Of a DNA stretch of 64,000 nucleotides, positions 50,871-61,262 are shown piece by piece (position 1 is the first letter of the stretch; every line of letters starts with the position of its first letter). A model generated the notes under the pieces. The model was not told the DNA's origin. It ran no database searches and was given only the letters and a program-made list of their open reading frames with translations. The stretch covers positions 887,092,001 through 887,156,000 of the forward strand of contig CM057456.1 of NCBI GenBank assembly GCA_016271365.2, written 5' to 3'. The DNA is from Neoceratodus forsteri. Lineage: Eukaryota; Chordata; Ceratodontiformes; Ceratodontidae. The translations under genes and the position numbers were made by a program.

Positions 50871-51410
50871 AGCTTCCGAAATTCAATGTGTCTATTCTGT
50901 TCTCCCTGCCAGGGCAAGGGGCTCCCTCGATGAGATGGAGGTGCAACCCCCTATTGTTGCAGGATAGAGACTTTCAGGCATTTATAACAGAAGAGGCTCA
51001 CTCCTAATTCTCTATCAATATGTCGGAGGAGGTCTCGGCCTCCACACTCTGGGAGGCCTTTAAGGCAGTCATCAGGGGGAGGATTATTTCCTACACAGCG
51101 GCCAAGAACAGGGCCCATGCAAAAACTATGCAACAGCTTCAGGCCAAGATCACAACCCTAGAGAGACATTTTAAGCTCTCAACCCAGCACCCCCTTAACT
51201 CCCCTCTTCTGCCCAGTATTATAGGCCAAAAATAGCAGATAAACACATTGTTAAGCAGAAAAGCAGAATTGCAGCTTCTCTGCTCCAAACATAAATCGTG
51301 GAAAGGTGGAGATAAAGGGGGCAAGCTACTAGCCTACCATTTACGTAAGCAGCAAGCCTCATCCAGAATACTTGTGCTTAAGAACAAAGAGGGCAAGGTG
51401 GTGTCGGCAC
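50871..51410 (+). mobile_element. L1-type ORF2 fragment (EN-RT linker)
   Basis: SASTLWEAFKAVIRGRIISY, then TAAKNRAHAKTMQQLQAKI, match the L1 block TLWDALKAxxRGxxIxxxS...K....L. After a stop, KGGDKGGKLLAYHLRKQQAS and LKNKEGKVVSAPN match the KQGDKxGKLLAxxLK block before the RT. It is interrupted at 51411 by CR1 DNA and resumes near 53021. Confidence 0.78.
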
Positions 51411-51835
51411 CCAACTGTCTGTACAGAGGGATAACAACTTCCTGTTTTCTGCTGCTGTTGCCTCTCCCTATACATCCCAGTATACCCCCCAGCCCTCCCT
51501 ACTGCCTTCTCACATTGCTTGCTAACCTTAAGGTCATCTGATATGATTACCCCCAGGTCCCTTTCCTTTTTTGTTGTTGTTACTACCTCCCCACCCATTG
51601 TGTATCCTTCCCCTGGGTTCTTGTTTCCCAGGTGCATTATTTTGCACTTCTTTGCATTGAATCCTAGCTGCCATACTTCTGACCATTCCTCCAACCTTGC
51701 CAAGTCCCTTTTCATTCTTTCCACGCCTTCTTGTGTATCAACCCTGTTGCAGATCTTTGTGTCATCTGCAAAAAGGCATACTTTTCCTTCCAGTCCCTCT
51801 GCAATGTCACTGATGAAGACATTAAAAGCCTGTGG
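51411..51835 (-). mobile_element. CR1 RT fragment inside the L1
   Basis: The minus strand encodes VCLFADDTKICNRVDTQ, ERMKRDLARLEEWSEVWQL, GFNAKKCKIMHLGNKNPGEG and RDLGVIISDDLKVSKQCEK. The FADD box is intact. It is close to the piece at 5490-5784. It abuts a plus-strand CR1 at 51836. Confidence 0.85.
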
Positions 51836-53020
51836 ATGTATTATTCTTGGACTTCAGCAAGGCGTTTGACTCTGTCCCCCCACAATGATCTGGTGGAGAA
51901 ACTGATGGGGTTGGGAGTAGGCCCTTTGATGGTCAGATGGATTGAAAACTGGCTAGCTGGATGCACCCAGACAGTAGTGGTCGGTGGGGAGCTCTTGAAC
52001 CCTAGAGAGATCGGTAGTGGGGAACCACAGGGCTTGGTCCTGGGTCCGATCCTGTTTAATGCATACATATCATACATCAGGGAGGGTATAGGGTGTGAAA
52101 TGAGTCTCTTCACTGATGACTCCAAGATGGGAGCAGTAGTTGAGGGGGAGAGGGGAGGTTGGCCCTGCAAGAGGACCTGGACACCCTGGAAAGCTGGGCT
52201 TACACATGGAAATTAAATTTCAATATCACCAAGTGCAAGGTGTTACATCTTGGGCGGGGAAACCCTAAACACAGGTACACCCTCGGAGGGGAGGTGCTGG
52301 AGGCCTCAATAGGGGAAAAAGACCTAGGGGTCATGGTGGATGCATGTATGATAATTCTGAGCAGTGCAGGAGGCAGCTAGCAAGGCAAACAGGATGCTGG
52401 GATGCATCATAAGGGGGATCACCTCTAGGAGCAGGGAAGTGATTCTGCCGCTGTACAATGGACTGGTTAGACCACACCTTGAGAACTGTGTACAGTACTG
52501 GAGACCACACTTGAAGAGGGACATACAGCTCCTGGAGAGGGTACAGAGGAGGGCAACTAAGATGATATCGAGGACTAGATTTGATGTATGAGGACAGACT
52601 TGAGAAGCTTGCCTGTTTTCATTGGAGGAGAGGAGAGACAGGGGGACGTGATTGAGGGTCTTGGCACCTCAAGGGAATAAATAGGGTAAACATGGAGGAT
52701 CTTTAGACTAAAGCAGGGAGGTATCACCAGAGGGCATGGTTTGAAATTGGAAGGTGGAAGGGTGAGGGGAAAAGAGGAGGAGGTTTTTCACTGCGAGCGG
52801 GTTCAGAGATCCACAGTGGAGGGCTTCAAGAGAGGGTGGGACAGACACAGAAAGTGTATGTATCAGATGATGGCCTGGCCCAGGGGGTTGGGGATGGATG
52901 ATAGGGGTTTCTGGAACACAAGTGGGGGGAGGGCCTTGGCACCCAACTAGGGATCTGAGGTTCAAGCAGACTTGATAGACCGTAAGGCCTAATCTGCTGA
53001 CAATTAGTATGTTAGTATGT
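51836..53020 (+). mobile_element. CR1 3' half inside the L1
   Basis: Starts at VDVLFLDFSKAFDSVP and continues with GVGPLMVRWIENWLAGCTQT, VLGPILFNAYISYIREGIGC, EMSLFTDDSKMGAV (FADD changed to FTDD), KLNFNITKCKVLHLGRGNPK, LGGEVLEASIGEKDLGVMVD and [20 protein letters not shown]. The 3' UTR ends at about 53019 with the octamer-like terminus tatgttagtatgt. The 5' end is truncated at the junction with the minus-strand piece. Confidence 0.87.
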
Positions 53021-55090
53021 CCTCCACCTCTATGGATTCAGCGACTATTTTCGCTCTTGGGTCTCCACCCTATATCATCTTCCAATAGCCAGAATTGTTA
53101 CCAATCAGGACATCTCCTCTCCATTCCCTTTACAAAGGGGCACCAGACAAGGATGCCCCCTCTCATCTCTCCTTTTCCTCATAGCCCTCGACCCCTTGAT
53201 CAGGAAGTTTTTGCAGACTCCTGGTATCACAGGGATCCCTGTCAACAGCAGGTCTTTCCTGGTTAATGCATATGCTGATGACATGTTACTTACACTGTCT
53301 AATCCTACTCTCTCCTTACCTATAGTGTTGCCAGTATTACAAGAGTTCACTTCTCACTCCCGCTTATTAATTAACCAAAAGAAAACAATTCTCTCTCCCC
53401 TCAACTCAAGATGCAATAGAAATTGCTTGCAGGGCACTGACATTACCTGGGCCCCTCAGGGTTTCCCATACCTAGGAATTTTTATCTCCTCAGCGTGGAA
53501 TGATCTTGAAAAGGACAACTTCTCTCCTCTATTATCAGTCCTGACAGCTGAAGTTCAGCATTGGCGCAAGCTGCAGCTGTCCCTCAAGGGTGAAGTAGAG
53601 GCAATACGTATGTTCATACTTCCAAGAGTCTCCTACTTACTGAACAATCTCCCGGTCCCTCTGTCCCACAAACTGGTCTCCTCCTTTCATGGGAAGGCAA
53701 AGCAGCTTGCTGGGGATGCACAAAACTGAGAGCCCACTGGTCCAAAGGTAGGCTTGGGCTCCCCTGGTCGGTGAGCTATCACTTGGCCTTTCATATGGCA
53801 CAAGCTACTGCTTGGTTTGTCCCGAGCCTGCCTCCCCCTCCACAATGGGTCCTTTTGGAATCTGCCCTTGTACCGGGGGACTCTCTTTTCTCATTGCTAA
53901 CCAGCTGAAAACTCCCAGGGAACCAGCTTACCCCAATCATGACCGAAACTTGTAAAGCATGGCTTTGGGCTATGACCCTCACAGGCGTCCCGAACACAGC
54001 CTGCTCTCCCCCGGTCCTGTATGCTCCCCTCTGGAACAACAGGCATATTATGGTGAATTGCAGACCTCTCTCCTGGCAGCACTGGGCCACCAAAGGGATT
54101 CACAATGTGGGAGATCTTCTCCTTCCGAATAATAAAACACTGATGTAATTTGAACAACTGCAGGATCGCTTTGATCTGAAAGCCCAAGATTTTTGGAGAT
54201 ATCTCCAAATAAGGAGTGCCCTTCATCCCCTCCTGACCAAATACACTAACGAGAGTGGGTGGAGCTGCCTGGCTACACTCCACAAACCCAGACAGGGTCA
54301 GGGACTTGTGAGAATTATCTACAAGACACTGAGAGACTCTCAGCTGGATACCACCTCCAACTGCCTGCTGGCTGCCCCTTTCCCTCACAACAATGGTTCC
54401 CTTGTCTAAGGCCAGCACATGTAGTGTACAAAGATGCTAAGAGCCAGCTGATACTGCTGAAAATTCTTCTTCGATGGTATAGGATACCAGCCATGCTTTG
54501 CAAACTCAAAGTGCTGAACCATGACAGATGCTGGAGGTGTCAGGCCTCCCTGGCCCAGCTCCTTCATAACCTCTGGACCTGCCCTGCCCTCCATGAATTC
54601 TGGTCAATGGTGTTGAAAGACTGCTCCAAAATTGTGGGCAAAAGGATTCTACACTCCCATGACTCTCTGTTTTTTGGGGAAGCTTCAACACTCGATCCCC
54701 TACCTGCCCCTCTCAAATCATGGATCCTGGCTGCGGTAATGGAAGCTAAGAGAGCTATTTTGATGAGATGGAAGCAACCTTCCCCCCCATCAATCCTCTT
54801 TTGGTGGGTGGCCTTGGCTAGGTTAGCCATCTTTGAGAGAATCACTGCAAAGGGGAAGGGTCATCTCTCTCTATATACCACAAAAAATGGGAGGCATATC
54901 TACATTCGCATATATGTACGGTCCCACCCCCACCTCCAGGAAACCCCCCAACACTGTGACCTCCCTCCCCCTTTTTCTCCTCTCCGCCCCCCCACCTTCA
55001 CTACTCCTTGTCAGAATTGGAGTCCTCATCTCACCTCTTTATAAGTATTCTATTACTCTGCCTGATTTTCCTTCATGTCCTCTCCTTTAA
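53021..55090 (+). pseudogene. L1-type ORF2: RT palm to C-terminus
   Basis: RGTRQGCPLSSLLFLIALDP, then NAYADDMLLTLSNPTLSL (YADD intact, near 53270). LLINQKKTILSPLNSRC, FPYLGIFISSAWNDLEKDNF and HWRKLQLSLKGEVEAIRMFI follow, ending FILPRVSYLLNNLPV at 53196-53729. After many breaks the C-terminal domain at 54418-55044 reads RWYRIPAMLCKLKVLNHDRC, WRCQASLAQLLHNLWTCPAL and HEFWSMVLKDCSKIV. This is the L1/Tx1 CWRC...LxHxWWxCPxxxxFW zinc-like block. The RT fingers are missing between this part and 51410. Confidence 0.85.
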
Positions 55091-55139
55091 TCTCTGCTGT
55101 ATGAACCAATGTGCCTACTAATAAGGACACAGGGGGAGT

Positions 55140-55372
55140 CCTGATAGTTATAAAGCTGATTTAATGCAGTACCATACTCAGTTTGTTCCACCTTGCTACT
55201 GTACTGTATACACTGTATATATTTTCCCTCTTTGTATAATATTGCATTATGTATACCATAGTACTGTACTATACATTGATGTCTTCATGACCAGGTCCAC
55301 CTTGCAAATGAGCCTTGCTCAATGGTGCCTGCCTGGATAAATAAAGATTTTGATTGATTGATTGATTGATCT
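55140..55372 (+). mobile_element. L2 3' UTR and tail (solo 3' end)
   Basis: Ends with aatgagccttgctcaatggt, gcctgcctggataaataaag and a gatt repeat (55352-55371). It is the classic L2 3' terminus, and gagccttg recurs near 20050. The 5' limit is approximate. Confidence 0.78.
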
Positions 55373-56600
55373 TGCTTAGAGCCTACATATTTCCTTTTAT
55401 CAGATATTTATAGTTGTAAGCTGAATGTAGGATGAATAGATATTAACTATGTAATATACCTGTTTTTAATACTCACCAATATATTGATGTGATAATACGG
55501 CTACTTGGTAACTGTCAGCTAATTGACGGCTCTGATACTCATAGTTGAATATTTCTGTATATTTGACACCTGTTGTTCTAACTATGGCTGTTTGTCTTTG
55601 AAAAAGATAAAACAATAAAATGTTACATGATAACAAAATGCTTCTAAATAAAGTATCACCTATTTAAACAAGAATTTCCCCTTGTGTTGAACATTACACT
55701 GCTTCAAACTAACCTTGTGGATTGTTTACATTGTGAGTTTGAGTCACTCTCCGGTCATAACTATAAGCTGCTCCTTTCAAAAGGTGCTAAAGTTAAAACT
55801 GTCTCTCACATTCAGGCAAGGACACATAACCTTTCCAAACTTTTGTACTGCACTGCTTAAAACTCAAGGTGCTGGGGCCAGCCCACTGGTGCAGCTGTAG
55901 GCTACTGCTTGTGGCACTGATAACTCCAGTTCAGAAGCAAGCCTGGATGTCAGAGTGTTGGTCAAGGAGAGTAGCATGGAGCATCTGAGAGACTGCTGTC
56001 CTTCTCTTGGGAGGGAGGGAGGGAGGGAGAGAAAGAGGGAGGGAGGGTTGTGGTGCTGGTTATTAGCCTGGCCTCTAGCACTGACTGGGACTAAGACAAC
56101 AAGGGACCACTATGTTGGGGGAATAGAGAGTGTGAGTGGGGCCCATCTGGCATTACATGCCCTATATTTCCAGTGGCAATCACAGAAAAAGGAGGCACTG
56201 GGGCAGAGCAGGATGGCAGACCTGACTCCTTGCAGGCTCTGCACTGTCTACAGGGTGCTCTCCTGGCAAACCGGATCCATTAGTGGCAGATAGTGGAGAT
56301 CGCAAACCATGCCATGGGGGAGCAATCCATGGAAGAAGAGCTGGGATGGGAAGGTGAGACCCTGAGACATCAGGTGATAGAATTGGAAGGATTGGGGTTA
56401 GATAGGAGCCTGTACTGGAGTATAAAAATGATTAACTGCCAAAAAAAATCAGGGTGCTTGTAGGAATGATTGTACTTTTCTGTCTCTATATTTGTTGTTT
56501 TACACAGGCCAAAATAAATTAACCTGTTTTCAACTTTTCATCAAATAAACTTTAATTGGAGGGGGTCACAAGATGTAGCTGAGCTGAACATAGCCTGGCT
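55373..56600. other. Unassigned stretch
   Basis: The first part (55373-55650) may be the 3' UTR of the L1 ending near 55090, as it ends with aaaacaataaaatg. The remainder shows no coding or element signature. It contains a G-rich tract at 56009-56048. Confidence 0.35.
56009..56048 (+). repeat. G-rich (GGGA)n tract, G-quadruplex-capable
   Basis: Four or more GGG runs separated by single A bases (gggagggagggagggag), followed by gagaaagagggagggaggg. It fits the usual G3+N1-7 four-run rule. Confidence 0.7.
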
Positions 56601-56789
56601 ATAGTGGGTCTGAACGAGATAGCATAATTATTATTAATCTACCCTCCTGTCCCTCTCAAAAATGCTCAATTTCTCATCCCTGGCCTCACTAACCTTGCTA
56701 GCTACATGGATACTGAAGAATCTCTGGAGTCCAGCTCCTCATAAAAGTGTAATCATCTTCTCCTGATAGTCCGACTGAGCTAGCTCTCT

Positions 56790-57730
56790 AGATGGCTGAC
56801 CCTCACAATGTGATTGAAATGGTGTTAGGATAATTACCAGACAGATTTTTGAAATTAAAACTTTCATGGGTGGCATTAAGGATCAATTGACTTGAGTTAC
56901 TGATGTACTTGCCCAAGTAATGGCTTCTGTTGACTGTTTGGGCACCCATGTGATGGCGATGGAGAGCAGGAGCAGCACTATTGAAGACTGGACCCACCCA
57001 GCAGAGCGGCGCGTGGCACTTGTGGAATGGAAGGTCTGAGCTCTCTGGAATAAACTCAACAATCAAGAAGCATGGAATCATTAAAGGAACATTCCTGTTC
57101 GGGCTTCCAGAACATGCTGAAGGCTCTGATCTTGTAGCTTTTCTGCAGCGGCTGCTACCACAACTTCTTATTTGCCAGTGGGACTCTGCCGTGGAGATAG
57201 ACTGGGCCCACAGAATGCCTTCGGGCCCACCTCAGATACTCAAAATGCTCAGCCTTGGCTGGTCATCTTTCACCTTCTGCAGTACCAGTGCCGCGAACAG
57301 ATCTTGTCAAAGCCAAAAGTCTGAAAGGTTTGATCTGGTAAGGATCCCAAATCTCACTCCGGCCCAATATTCCGAAGTGTGTTTTAGACAACCATAAGGC
57401 TTTTGACTGGTTATGAGATCTGGCTAGGAAGAAAGGCTTCAAGTGTTTACTGGGACCCCTGGCTATATTTTGGATATTCAGTGGGCAGAGGACAGAATTT
57501 GGTACTTACCCAACAGTGGCCCAGCAGTTTATTCTTTCATGTTTTGGAACAACCTGTTAGCCCTGGAACTTCAACAGCTAAGAATCACTCACACATGAAG
57601 CCACAGTGCAGCATCAGCACACAGAGGGTCAATTCTTATGGACTGCAGCCTGGAGACTCAACAATGCCTTATCCATCCTTGACTTCTGCTGACCCAGTTA
57701 TGGACTTAGGACCGGAGACAGGGGATTGAG
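56790..57730 (+). pseudogene. L1 ORF1 (RRM-like/coiled-coil protein), decayed
   Basis: KGTFLFGLPEHAEGSDLVAF, then LQRLLPQLLICQWDSAVEID, then WAHRMPSGPPQ. This is the GLPExxEGxDxxxFLxxxLPxxL...EIERAHRxPxxP block of L1 ORF1. A frameshifted IFHLLQYQCREQILSKAK-like part follows (RPVIxRFLxYxDKExxLxxAR). RRFDLVRIPNLTPAQYSEVC and DIQWAEDRIWYLPNS lie in the C-terminal domain. The coiled coil upstream is poorly preserved. Confidence 0.75.
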
Positions 57731-58514
57731 GTATTCAGACCTGGGCGTATGGACTTCTCGCTTGCTTGTCAATTATTTCTTGCATGCTGTGGAGGAACGC
57801 AAGGACTATGGCCTGACTGGCTTGTTGCTGGAAATTGTTTTAGGACTTTACCTTATTTTATTTTTGTTGATATCCTGTTTGGCTTCTGTTATTTTCTAGG
57901 CTATCCCTATAACTGTCAGTAGGTAAGTTGCCTGATGTGGGGGAAGTGCCTGCCTAACTGGAGTTTCGGGAGTTATTGTCTGGGGTACTGTGATAGAATT
58001 TTTCACATGGAATCAGGTAAGTTCTGCAGTGTTTGGCTCCCTTTGTGGTATTCCTTCCATCTAGCCACATTCTCCTGTATTACTTTTCATTTGTTGCAGC
58101 CCTTGTTCTTGCTGGGTTCCCCACCCAAGTTCATCTGTGCTTTATTATTGGGGGTTGGCTGTAGTCTTGGGGGAATAATTACTGTCATTTTCTTTCTCTT
58201 TTTGCTATTAGATGGCTAGCATGGCTAGCGGTTTGGAATGGGGAGTATTTTGCAGGTTGTTTTGCCTGGGATGTTTTGGCCTGTATTCTCCTGATGCTCT
58301 ATGGAGTGGATCTCTGGCAGTGCTTTCTGCTCCATTTGCATTTTCTTTTCCTTTGTGAGTCAGGAACATTTGATTCTGCTTTTGTCTTTCTCATTGGCAG
58401 CATAGCACCCTAGACAGTTTCATGGCTGCTCACATTGGTTGTCTGTTGTGGGGATGAATTGTTTTTAGGAGGGCATTTGTTATGTGCTCCAGGCCCCTTT
58501 ATATCTTCCTTGTT

Positions 58515-59069
58515 TTTTTTTTTTTTTTTAATTTTTCCTATTTTTTCCCCACGCCTGTCGTCGACCATTGACTCTGGTCACGGACCTCTGGAGCCCCGGC
58601 CACCGGATATTGCCGTCTCCCCCGGTCATCCCTGGCTAACCCCCCAGAGAGTGGGGCCGCGGTTCCAACCCCCTATATCGGACCGCGGAACTGTGACTGG
58701 TTGGGGGAATGGCTCCGGTGGCCAATCAGGGCTTTCCTGGGGCAGAGCGTCACCGAGACGCAAGGCGTGGGATTTTGTTCCCTCCCATTTTCCTTCCCCC
58801 GAGGAGGCGGGGACGTGCAATGATGCCAGCATCTGCCCCACCTCCCTCTCCCCTCGTTTGAACGTCGGCAGCGCAAGTTCTCCCGGCCTCTGCCAGGAGT
58901 TCCCAGTGCTCCGAATGTTGCCCGCACCCTCCCCCCGGAGAAGGAGAGCTGCCCATCGGATGCTCAATCCTTCTCCCCGCGGCCGGCCCTCCGACGATCT
59001 GGGTCAGTTCCCGAACCTGGGTCGCCGGCGTCGCAAGCGGAAATCCCACCACTGCGCCGGCGGGCCGGC
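58515..59069 (-). mobile_element. GC-rich tRNA-headed SINE, full-length copy 2
   Basis: Flanked by a perfect 14-base target duplication atatcttccttgtt (58501-58514 and 59070-59083). On the minus strand the tRNA-like head has an A-box-like cggcgcagtgg (59049-59059) and a B-box-like ggttcgggaac (59007-59017) about 42 bases apart. Then follow a CpG-rich body with inverted CCAAT (ccaatcag at 58723-58730) and a poly(A) tail. Length is nearly equal to copy 1 (555 versus 553 bases), so both look full length. It is inserted in an L1 between ORF1 and ORF2. Confidence 0.9.
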
Positions 59070-59586
59070 ATATCTTCCTTGTTGATTATGAGTCTGACAA
59101 GCTCTGGAACTCTCGGTGTTTGTGACAACCTGACTTCTCTCCTAGGTTGAGGGAAAGGGACCTTTGACATGGTAGGGGTTTATGCTGCCATGAGCTATCA
59201 GGGGCACTTTTGGCATATGTACTGGGGATGGGGGGTTATAGAGTTTAGCTCATAGTTTCATGAGGTGGGCTTTTGTATCATTAGGAAAACTGTATGTTTT
59301 GCATAAACTGAAATTCTTGGGGGGGGCACAGAGATGAAGATGCTTGCTATACATTTTTGGTCAAGCCTGTGTGGCCTCCTGACATGCTGCACTGCTACCT
59401 CATTATTCTAGCCTCATATACCTTAATGTATGTAGTCTCTATACATCTGTGGTTCTGGAATTGTTGTATACCTTACTTTTTACACTTTCTTCTAGGTGTC
59501 AGTTCTATAGTTTTTTATGCTGGTGTTCATATTGGGGAGGGTTATCTACAATGGATGGTGGGGCTCTCCACATATTTTTATGATAT

Positions 59587-60530
59587 ATAAATTGATTTCT
59601 TGGAATGTTCACAGGCTCAACAGCCCAATTAAGTGCAAAAGAGCGTTGGTCCATTTTAAGAAGTTAGGTGGGCAAATCATGTTCCTCCAGTAAACATATC
59701 TTCTGAAGCCTGAATTTGGGTTAACTGGGTACCGGAGCTGGTCACAAAACATAAGCATGGGCGGTGGCCATCTGGATGGTTCCCTGTTGGAGCTGGGGTT
59801 GGTCTATGGCCCTAATTAGTGTAAACTCACCTTTTTCCACTCACTGTCCCATGCCATTTTAAATATGGGGACTCCTGTCATCATCTTAAGAGGGGATATG
59901 AATGAGGTTGTGGACAATCTTTCTGATTAGAGTGGTAGCCCACTAGGTTGGATGCCTCTGGCTTCCAGGCGTTATGGCAATTGATGTTGGATCATGGCTT
60001 ATTGGATGTTTGGCACCTGGGGCACCCATCTTCTCAGGCTTATACCTTCTACTCTTTATGCCATGTTACCTATAATTGGATTGATTTGATCCTTGCTTCT
60101 TCAGCTATAGTTAAAGGGTCCCACAGTACTGCGATTGAGCTGATTCTTATTTCAAACCATTCCCCTGTCACCTTCAGCTTTCAACAGAGGGGGTGGGCAT
60201 GGAGGCTAAGAGGTGTCAGTTTAACAGCAGCCTTATGGGAGACACTAACTTTAGGAAATGGTTGCTGCAGGAGGGTAAAGATTATTTATCCAATAATTGT
60301 TATTGAAGTATTGCTGCTAAGTGGGTCTGGGAGGGCCTCAAAGCATACTTGCATACTTGTGGGGCAGAATAATAGCCTATACTGTACTTCTGCCAGAATA
60401 AAAAAGACTAGGGCAATGGAAATGGAGGCGCTAGAACACAAATTGAAGGACTTAGAATCAAAACATAAGACAGGTGACTCCACTCCAACCCTGTTGCAAA
60501 ACTATGCATCTGGTCCAATATAAGCTTAAT
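59587..60530 (+). pseudogene. L1 ORF2 endonuclease, decayed
   Basis: LISWNVHRLNSPIKCKRALV, then HFKKLGGQIMFLQ, is the L1 start (WNVxGLxxPxKRxxxxxxLxxxxADIxxLQETHL), with the THLL continuation after a stop. VIILRGDMNEVVDN is the GDFN block, with Phe to Met. A frame at 59948-60523 has SGFQALWQLMLDHGLLDVWH, YNWIDLILAS and ELILISNHSPVTFSF. This is the DxWR...DRIDxxLxS...SDHxPV set, with Ser-Asn-His where Ser-Asp-His is expected. Confidence 0.78.
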
Positions 60531-60659
60531 ATGCTTAATATACAGCAGGCTAAATTTGGGCTTTACCATACCAGACAGGCATGTGGAGGCCGGATGCCTT
60601 CTAGCTTATTGCTTAAAATAGATGTCCACAGAGACTAAAATTCCAGGGATTAGATGAGA

Positions 60660-61120
60660 GGCAGAACTCCTGCTCGACCCTGAGAGTATGAATTCATTCT
60701 TCAGAAATTATTATGAAGGACTCCATTCATCCGAAATTAAGACCACGGCTGTTCATGAGGCAGCTATGCAGCCTTTTTTGGATTCAGTCACTTTGCTCAG
60801 CTTATCTGATGCTCCGAGGAGAAACCTTGAGGGTCTTATAATCATCCGGGAGATTCAAGATGTGATAAGTATGCTCCTGAATGGGAAAGCTCCAGCTCCC
60901 AATGGCCTGAGAGTGGAGATTTACAAGGTGATAGGTGACTTGGTCAGTCACCTGCTAGCCTCAATGCTACAGACAGCTTAGGCTGACAGAGCTCTCCCAC
61001 TTTCTATGAATGATGCCACTGTATCAGTTTGGGCAAAGAAAGGGAAGGACTCATATCAATGCTCCAGCTACTGCCCCATCTCTCTCTTGAATGTGGATTA
61101 TTAAATCTTGGCACACATCT
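60660..61120 (+). pseudogene. L1 ORF2 RT start
   Basis: FFRNYYEGLHSSEIKTT, EIQDVISMLLNGKAPAPNGL, RVEIYKVIGDLVSHLL, then a frameshifted WAKKGKDSYQCSSYCPISLL and NVDY. These are the L1 FxxFYxxLYxS...I..LxxGKxPGPDGxxxExYK and YRPISLLNxDxK blocks, with Tyr-Cys-Pro for Tyr-Arg-Pro and Pro-Asn for Pro-Asp. The element is cut just after. Confidence 0.8.
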
Positions 61121-61179
61121 CGGACTGTTTAATCTTATTGATACCGATGAGTATGCATGAGACTGAAATCATGCCACCT

Positions 61180-61262
61180 TTCAGCCTCCTTATTTCCAGG
61201 GACAACATGTTAAGGAGGGCCTCCAGCCTCTCCTCATAGCATCATGGCTTTTGTCCTCCATA
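61180..61262 (-). mobile_element. CR1 C-terminal sliver
   Basis: The minus strand encodes CYEERLEALLNMLSLE, the CR1 YEERLxxLxxLSLEERR block. It is only about 80 bases long. Confidence 0.55.

Larger units (their letters stand above)
56610..61130 (+). mobile_element. L1-type LINE with SINE inserted between its ORFs
   Basis: ORF1 (about 56790-57730), inter-ORF spacer, GC-rich SINE at 58515-59069, EN (59587-60530) and start of RT (60660-61120) occur in order on one strand. It stops at 61130 before the RT palm. Many stops. Confidence 0.82.

Noticed and set aside
51411..53020. Twin-priming explanation for the two CR1 pieces
   Set aside because: The inverted and forward pieces cover overlapping parts of the RT (both include the FADD region), which one twin-primed copy cannot produce.
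55955..56293. 112-codon ORF as a gene
   Set aside because: Its composition is driven by the GGGA repeat, with no family resemblance.
59007..59059. Functional tRNA gene at the SINE head
   Set aside because: A- and B-box-like blocks are present but no cloverleaf with an anticodon stem can be drawn; TSD and poly(A) define a SINE.
58435..59085. 216-codon plus-strand ORF
   Set aside because: It is antisense to the second SINE copy for most of its length.
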